From NCBI GenBank assembly GCA_014607495.2, contig CP053152.1:11577899-11641898 (forward strand): DNA of 64,000 nt. Reading direction: 5' to 3'. Positions within the stretch are counted from its first letter, which is position 1. Each line of letters starts with the position of its first letter. This document shows, in pieces, positions 59,467 through 64,000 of this stretch. The position numbers were made by a program, and so were the translations under genes. The notes beneath the pieces were generated by a model. The model made no database searches, was not told the DNA's origin, and saw only the letters and a program-made list of their open reading frames with translations. The DNA comes from Carposina sasakii. Taxonomy: Eukaryota > Arthropoda > Insecta > Lepidoptera > Carposinidae.

Positions 59467-62400
59467 ACTAAATACAAATATATTTAAGAGTAGTAAAAAC
59501 ATACTAAGAGTTGAAATTAATCAACCAGTGATGTTATCTATCTAGTTATTTATACTCGTATCAGACATAAACGGTTAATGGATTATAAGTAAATATAAGA
59601 CCACCATTGAAAGATCCAACTATATTTGACAGCAAATCCTGGGAATTTAATGTATAATCATTTTAATACCAGTTACAACGAAAACTTTAACTTAATACCA
59701 GTAGAACTTGGAGTCCTTATCTCCCAACTCTACTAGCATGTCCAGTTATCAGTCGCCTTCAGTTGTTATTCGCCGAAACTTTGACCAAGTTTCCTCTAAG
59801 CCATTTAAACCTGAAACTCAATTCGGGCGCTAAATTGGCAGAGTATTTATCTTCGCCGGGGTCGATTTAAAAGCAAAATCACGCGAGCACACGACGCCAT
59901 TATCAGCGGGCAGGCCGCGCCAAGTCTATGAATCTAATCCAGTGGATTTAGCCTCTGATTTACAGCGGAGTCTTGCCAACGAGGGCGCCACTGCTCGAAA
60001 GAAAAGTGATAATGTCTTAATCCTACCACACTTGAGCCTCCCCTACGTACCCTTGCAATTTTATGGTCGCCCGCCCAGACGGCACATTTTGATTTACGAT
60101 TTCAATAATTAAGAATTGTAAGGTGCAATTTGAATTTGAGACGGAATTTCTGAGGGTCCCCGACGCGTGTTTGTTATTGCTCTGGGCAAGAAAGGGTCTG
60201 TTCGACTTACCTTTCATTTTCTTAGGAATTATGATGTGAATCTGGGTATTATGCGTAATTATACATTTTGGTAAAATTGCGACAATATTTTTAAGAGTGA
60301 TAAAGTTTTATATTAAACACTGACTTGATTACTTCTCATACGTACCTAACAATATTCATAGTGCTGAGGTATTTTCTAATTCCAAGATATTTACACATTT
60401 GTTTGGTTTTTTTTAAAGTAAACTAGTTACTTCGTTTTATATTACAGGACATTTTTTTCATTTATGTACTTATCTATACGTATATTTTAATGAAGTTTAT
60501 CAATTTACTAGTATTCTGTAAAAATATCGTTTTATCTGGAAATTCATACAAAAATTGCTACTTACCTACAAATATCATATATGTATAGCAAATATCGGTC
60601 GTACCCGATGGTAATCAATATTTTAGTCTACAAACAAGAAAATATTATCAATAGAACAACTGGACGCAATATTTAAATTATAATAACGATAACGAAAAAC
60701 GTATTTGCCTACGGAAATACATAACTAAGGGGCCCTAACCCCATCATAATAGCGTCTTACAAGCATGCATTATAGGGCCCGTTCTCCTCAGGGCCCCGTA
60801 ATCTTCTGCAATACAATTAACGCGGGCCCAGATAACCCGGCACTCGCCACCCGCTGATAAAGGTCTACGTTCTGCTTCAGCTATCAAGTCCTCAGATATA
60901 GGCGCTAGTGTACTTGAACAGTAACAAAGCTTCATTTATTTTCTTTAGTTCCATGCAAATCCGCAGGGCTACTATATTGAAACAGACATTAGTACATCCC
61001 AGTTTAAACCGGTTAAGCCACAGCCCTTCGGGTTCATCTAATTACCGTACACGAGCGGTTCGGGTCGTGGTTGTGTGTGGAATAAAACCGAATGAAATGT
61101 AGAAATGCGTTTTAAATTAGCGTTGGAAGTAAAGTCAAAATTCAACCGTAAAATTGTCTTTTCCATCGATATGTAGAGAAAATTTGACCTTACTGTTTTA
61201 ATATTTGTTCCAGTTATCAACCGCATATCTTAACTTCTCGATACATAAACGTACATATTAGTTCGTGAAAAAGGCCTCGATTGATTGACTCACAATTTAA
61301 AATAGGTATCTACCGCAGATTTTTAAGTAGGTACATATTATTATTACCTTTATATGATATTGAAGTATAAAAATATTTAAAGCTTCTTTAAAAAGAAACG
61401 TACATAAAATTGCGTTCCAATTTCTTCGTCTCGTAAACTTTACAGCAAGAGGTTAGTTTTCTATACTATATGGAATTAAAACTTAAAGGTTTACGTAAAC
61501 CCAACAAATAGTGCACTAGACTTGCGGGTATTCCCCAAAACAAACATTTGCCTACCGCCCTTCCGAAGCGTCCTTAGGTAAGGACGTCAAGGGCCTTCGA
61601 TAGCCATCTTACACAGTTCCGGCATTATTGCCCAAGTTTGGAGCTGGAGGGTCAATCGATAGATATTAAACTACTGTAAGCTGTATTATACTCATGTAGA
61701 GATCTTCATGTCGAATATTGAATTCTAACATTCTATTCCACTCTTTTTTGTAAACTTATTATTGCACAGTTAGAATAGTAGGTTAGGTTTGATATAAAGA
61801 GATATTTGAGATTCTTAAAGCTATTAAATTCGCCTTTGTGTGAAAAATTTGTAGTAAAATAAAGAATTTTATCTGTCTTTGCAATCTTAATCATATTTTA
61901 AACAGATTTTCAATTTATTTATTGCTAGCTTGGAGCAATATCCAAATCAGGAATCGCGTTTTTTATTTTGCTGGTTTTTGTGTGTGTTGTTTGATGCGTG
62001 GTATATTAATTAGTACGAGTATTAAGCTTGTTTAAAGTTACTGCTTTAAAGTATGCCTTTTGAAGTGTTTTAATACATGTAAAGTAAATCTAAACTATTG
62101 ATAATACGAACTCTATAGTAAACTTCTTTTTGAAAGCATTCGTCTAGCAAAATTAAATAATATAATTATGACAGATAAAAAGTTTTCGTCAAACTTTTTG
62201 TAAAGTTTTCTTTAAAAAATCCATGAAAAGTTGAAATATTAAAAAATATATGCGTGGTACCCGTAGTACGATAATTTAAGTAACTCGTTTACAAAAATAT
62301 CTCATACTGTACAAAATAAAGATGTTCCCAAATAAAGCAAAGTAAATTTCGTGCAAGAATCGCGTGGCGTAAAACTATAGTATATGCTTATGGAATGATA

Positions 62401-62739
62401 AATTATTGCTCTCTCTTTGAAACTTTTTGAAAGCTTCATAAATTTTTATATTTTAAAATTATTAATTTAAGCTCCCATGTCCTTGTTTCTTGGTCTGAAA
62501 GCTCTTGAGTGAAATGGTTTTTACGTGGGAACGATTTTTGTGCATTCAAACATAACGAAACAAGTGATTTTAAAATGACGACGTCGAATGGAAACGCCGA
62601 GAATCATTTCCGCGTAAAAATATTGTGATTGTGGATGAAAAATCGAATCGCAAGTACAATATTTCAATTATATTGATGTATTCATATTGCGGCTAATGAG
62701 AACCTGACGTAGCCGAGCTGACATCGCCGTTTGTTGCAG
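59467..62739. other. Last part of the intron before the large exon
   Basis: No exon is supported. 59850-60200 and 60720-61090 are GC-richer and repeat-free, with overlapping frames on both strands (60023-60217, 60744-61102) lacking motifs; they may be regulatory. The acceptor GACATCGCCGTTTGTTGCAG| closes the stretch. Confidence 0.4.
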
Positions 62740-63776
62740 GACGGCACCACTGAACGCGCAGCCGACCCTCTCGCTAACTAAACGAAGACTGGAGTTCGGC
62801 GTCGATATCGAAACGTTCAGGCTGAACGAGCACAGATCCGACCATTCTAGTAGCCACGGCTATATGGATGAAGACGAAGTCGCCAGCAAACGTAGACGGC
62901 GACTACTCGACGATGAACGGCGGGAGGACTTTGATATACGTCGCCGACCGCCCATACATCGCCCAAGGATACCTGATGAAGATGATGAAACTCTTATAAG
63001 AGAAACACAGGCAGCGCTGAAGACTCTGTCGGGTAGTCTGCAGAGAGAGCAACGCTCCAGCCAGAGCGGTGATGACAACGAAGATGCCAACGGCTTCGAA
63101 AACCTATTCGAAGACAAACGATCTGACAAAATGTTACCTTCTTCGCCTTCCCCGTCTTCCGAAAGTGCCTCACAAAGAAGTTTTTCCCTTCACCACCAAA
63201 TTGATGAGCATAACACGAACGGCACAAGTGACAACGATAATAACTCTAAGAAATCCGTTATGTCAGAGAGAGAACACAGCGCCGAGGAGTACGATAAAAA
63301 CACCAAACACTCCAATAACTACGATGACGGGCCAAATTTCGATGAACTCGTAGATTCGTCTTCCAATGAACTAGAAATAGATATGTCGGACCGAAACGAC
63401 GACAAATACGATGACGATAGAGATATCAAACTCAAGAGAAAAAGTGAAATGATGACTGTGAACAAGCAATCACTGTATAACGCTTACAAAGCCGCTACAG
63501 CCGCTCTGCCGTACTCCACACAGTCGGCTTTCAAGCCGCCAGCCGAGGTGAAGCACAAGCTGCACAGTGTGTCGTTCCCGAGCGAGCCTTTTGGGGGGTA
63601 CTCGAATGACCACGAGAAGAATACGTTGAAGCACTCGAAGCAGTACACGGTGCTGCAGCCGGCCGGGGTGGGGTCGCGTGCGGCCACGGCGCTGCAGGAA
63701 GCCCGCGCCGTGCCCTCGGCCACGCCGGCGCGCGACTCCCGCCCGCTGGCCGCGCTGTCCCCGCCGGCCGCCAGAG
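62740..63776 (+). CDS. Large coding exon of an unidentified, probably nuclear, disordered protein
   Basis: After acceptor TTTGTTGCAG| the frame has 345 codons with no stop to CCAGAG|GTAGCC. It opens TAPLNAQPTLSLTKRRLEFG, reached in phase from both 46917 (Gly) and 50764 (Trp). Numbering from the first full codon: basic stretch KRRRR near 50-54, a possible nuclear signal; ETLIRETQAALKTLSGSL near 86-100, a likely short helix; Ser/Asp/Asn-rich acidic region about 190-230; KLKRK near 230; then SLYNAYKAATAALPYSTQ and QYTVLQPAGVGSRAATALQE before a Pro/Ala-rich end. There are no zinc fingers, homeodomain or enzyme motifs. The last 240 bases are strongly GC-rich. The E93/Mblk-1 ecdysone-response factor is a possible identity by impression only; its diagnostic Pipsqueak-type HTH would lie beyond the window. 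If the weak donor at 63777 is unused, the frame ends at TAA 63848-63850, adding GSHLRHRYPNFLNDMTIIEL and four more residues. Confidence 0.85.
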
Positions 63777-64000
63777 GTAGCCACCTCCGACACCGATACC
63801 CAAACTTTCTTAACGACATGACTATAATAGAACTCCCCGCCATGAACTAAGTCGAAGTTTGTTTCAAGGTCGCGCAGCGATATCTCATAATGTACATAGC
63901 TGTCTCGCCGGCTCAAACTTAACTGATAAGTCTTGCATTGTGCCGCTCCTATTGTTATATTTACCATAAAATCTAAGCGATTTCCTAATTTTCTAATACA
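63777..64000. other. Intron start or alternative C-terminus and 3' sequence
   Basis: The GTAGCC donor is weak at position +5, so two readings remain: the intron begins at 63777, or translation goes on to the TAA at 63848-63850. GC content falls at about 63780, which favours the intron. Codons up to the TAA often end in C, which slightly favours coding. No polyadenylation signal AATAAA is seen by the window end. Confidence 0.4.

Noticed and set aside
62860..63967. Several minus-strand frames and a second plus-strand frame over the large exon
   Set aside because: They are shadows of the plus-strand coding exon, whose frame is fixed by splice phase from two upstream exons.

Overview
This window is nuclear DNA from an arthropod, most likely a moth or butterfly. 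It is AT-rich and gene-poor, and it is full of interspersed repeats that I recognise as typical of Lepidoptera: pieces ending in CCCGCGACTTCGTC, the 'CCACTGCTGGACGTAGGCC' element, the 'CCGGCCAAGTGCGAGTCGG' element, SINE-like units with TATG-repeat tails, and MITEs with TATACAGGGTG ends. There are no bacterial operons, rRNA genes or CRISPR arrays.

The only gene I can support lies on the + strand and is spread over almost the whole window as tiny exons in very long introns. Three exons have good splice sites and interlocking phases: a 35-base exon (22915-22949), a 50-base exon (46868-46917) and a large exon of about 1 kb (62740 to 63776 or later). A separate promoter-linked first exon at 50739-50764 (start codon, eight further codon-equivalents, strong GTAAGT donor) also splices in phase to the large exon. 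This predicts at least two N-terminal isoforms that share one long, disordered, charged, probably nuclear protein segment. Two weaker candidate first exons (14032-14120 and 2040-2137) also end in a phase that fits the large exon. No recognisable DNA-binding or catalytic domain is inside the window, and the gene should continue past its right edge. The ecdysone-response factor E93 (Mblk-1 in bees) is one possible identity, but that is an unverified impression.

Layout: 1-22.9 kb is intron or upstream DNA with MITEs, SINE pieces, a near-perfect 85/85-base palindrome (18544-18766) and several repeat-poor, GC-richer islands. 22.9-46.9 kb is a 24-kb intron with LINE/SINE debris, a MITE inserted in a SINE, and a tRNA-like element just upstream of it. 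46.9-50.7 kb has a tandem duplication next to an exon, a pogo/Tigger-like MITE and a GC-rich promoter with short upstream ORFs. 50.8-62.7 kb is an intron with three MITE families, a pogo/Tigger transposon relic and a 2.1-kb foldback element that carries a nested retroelement with a 7-base target duplication. 62.7-63.8 kb is the large coding exon.

Most open frames of 60-130 codons are chance frames in introns or repeats. Exon calls rest on splice consensus and phase; repeat calls rest on comparing copies within this window and on remembered lepidopteran families.
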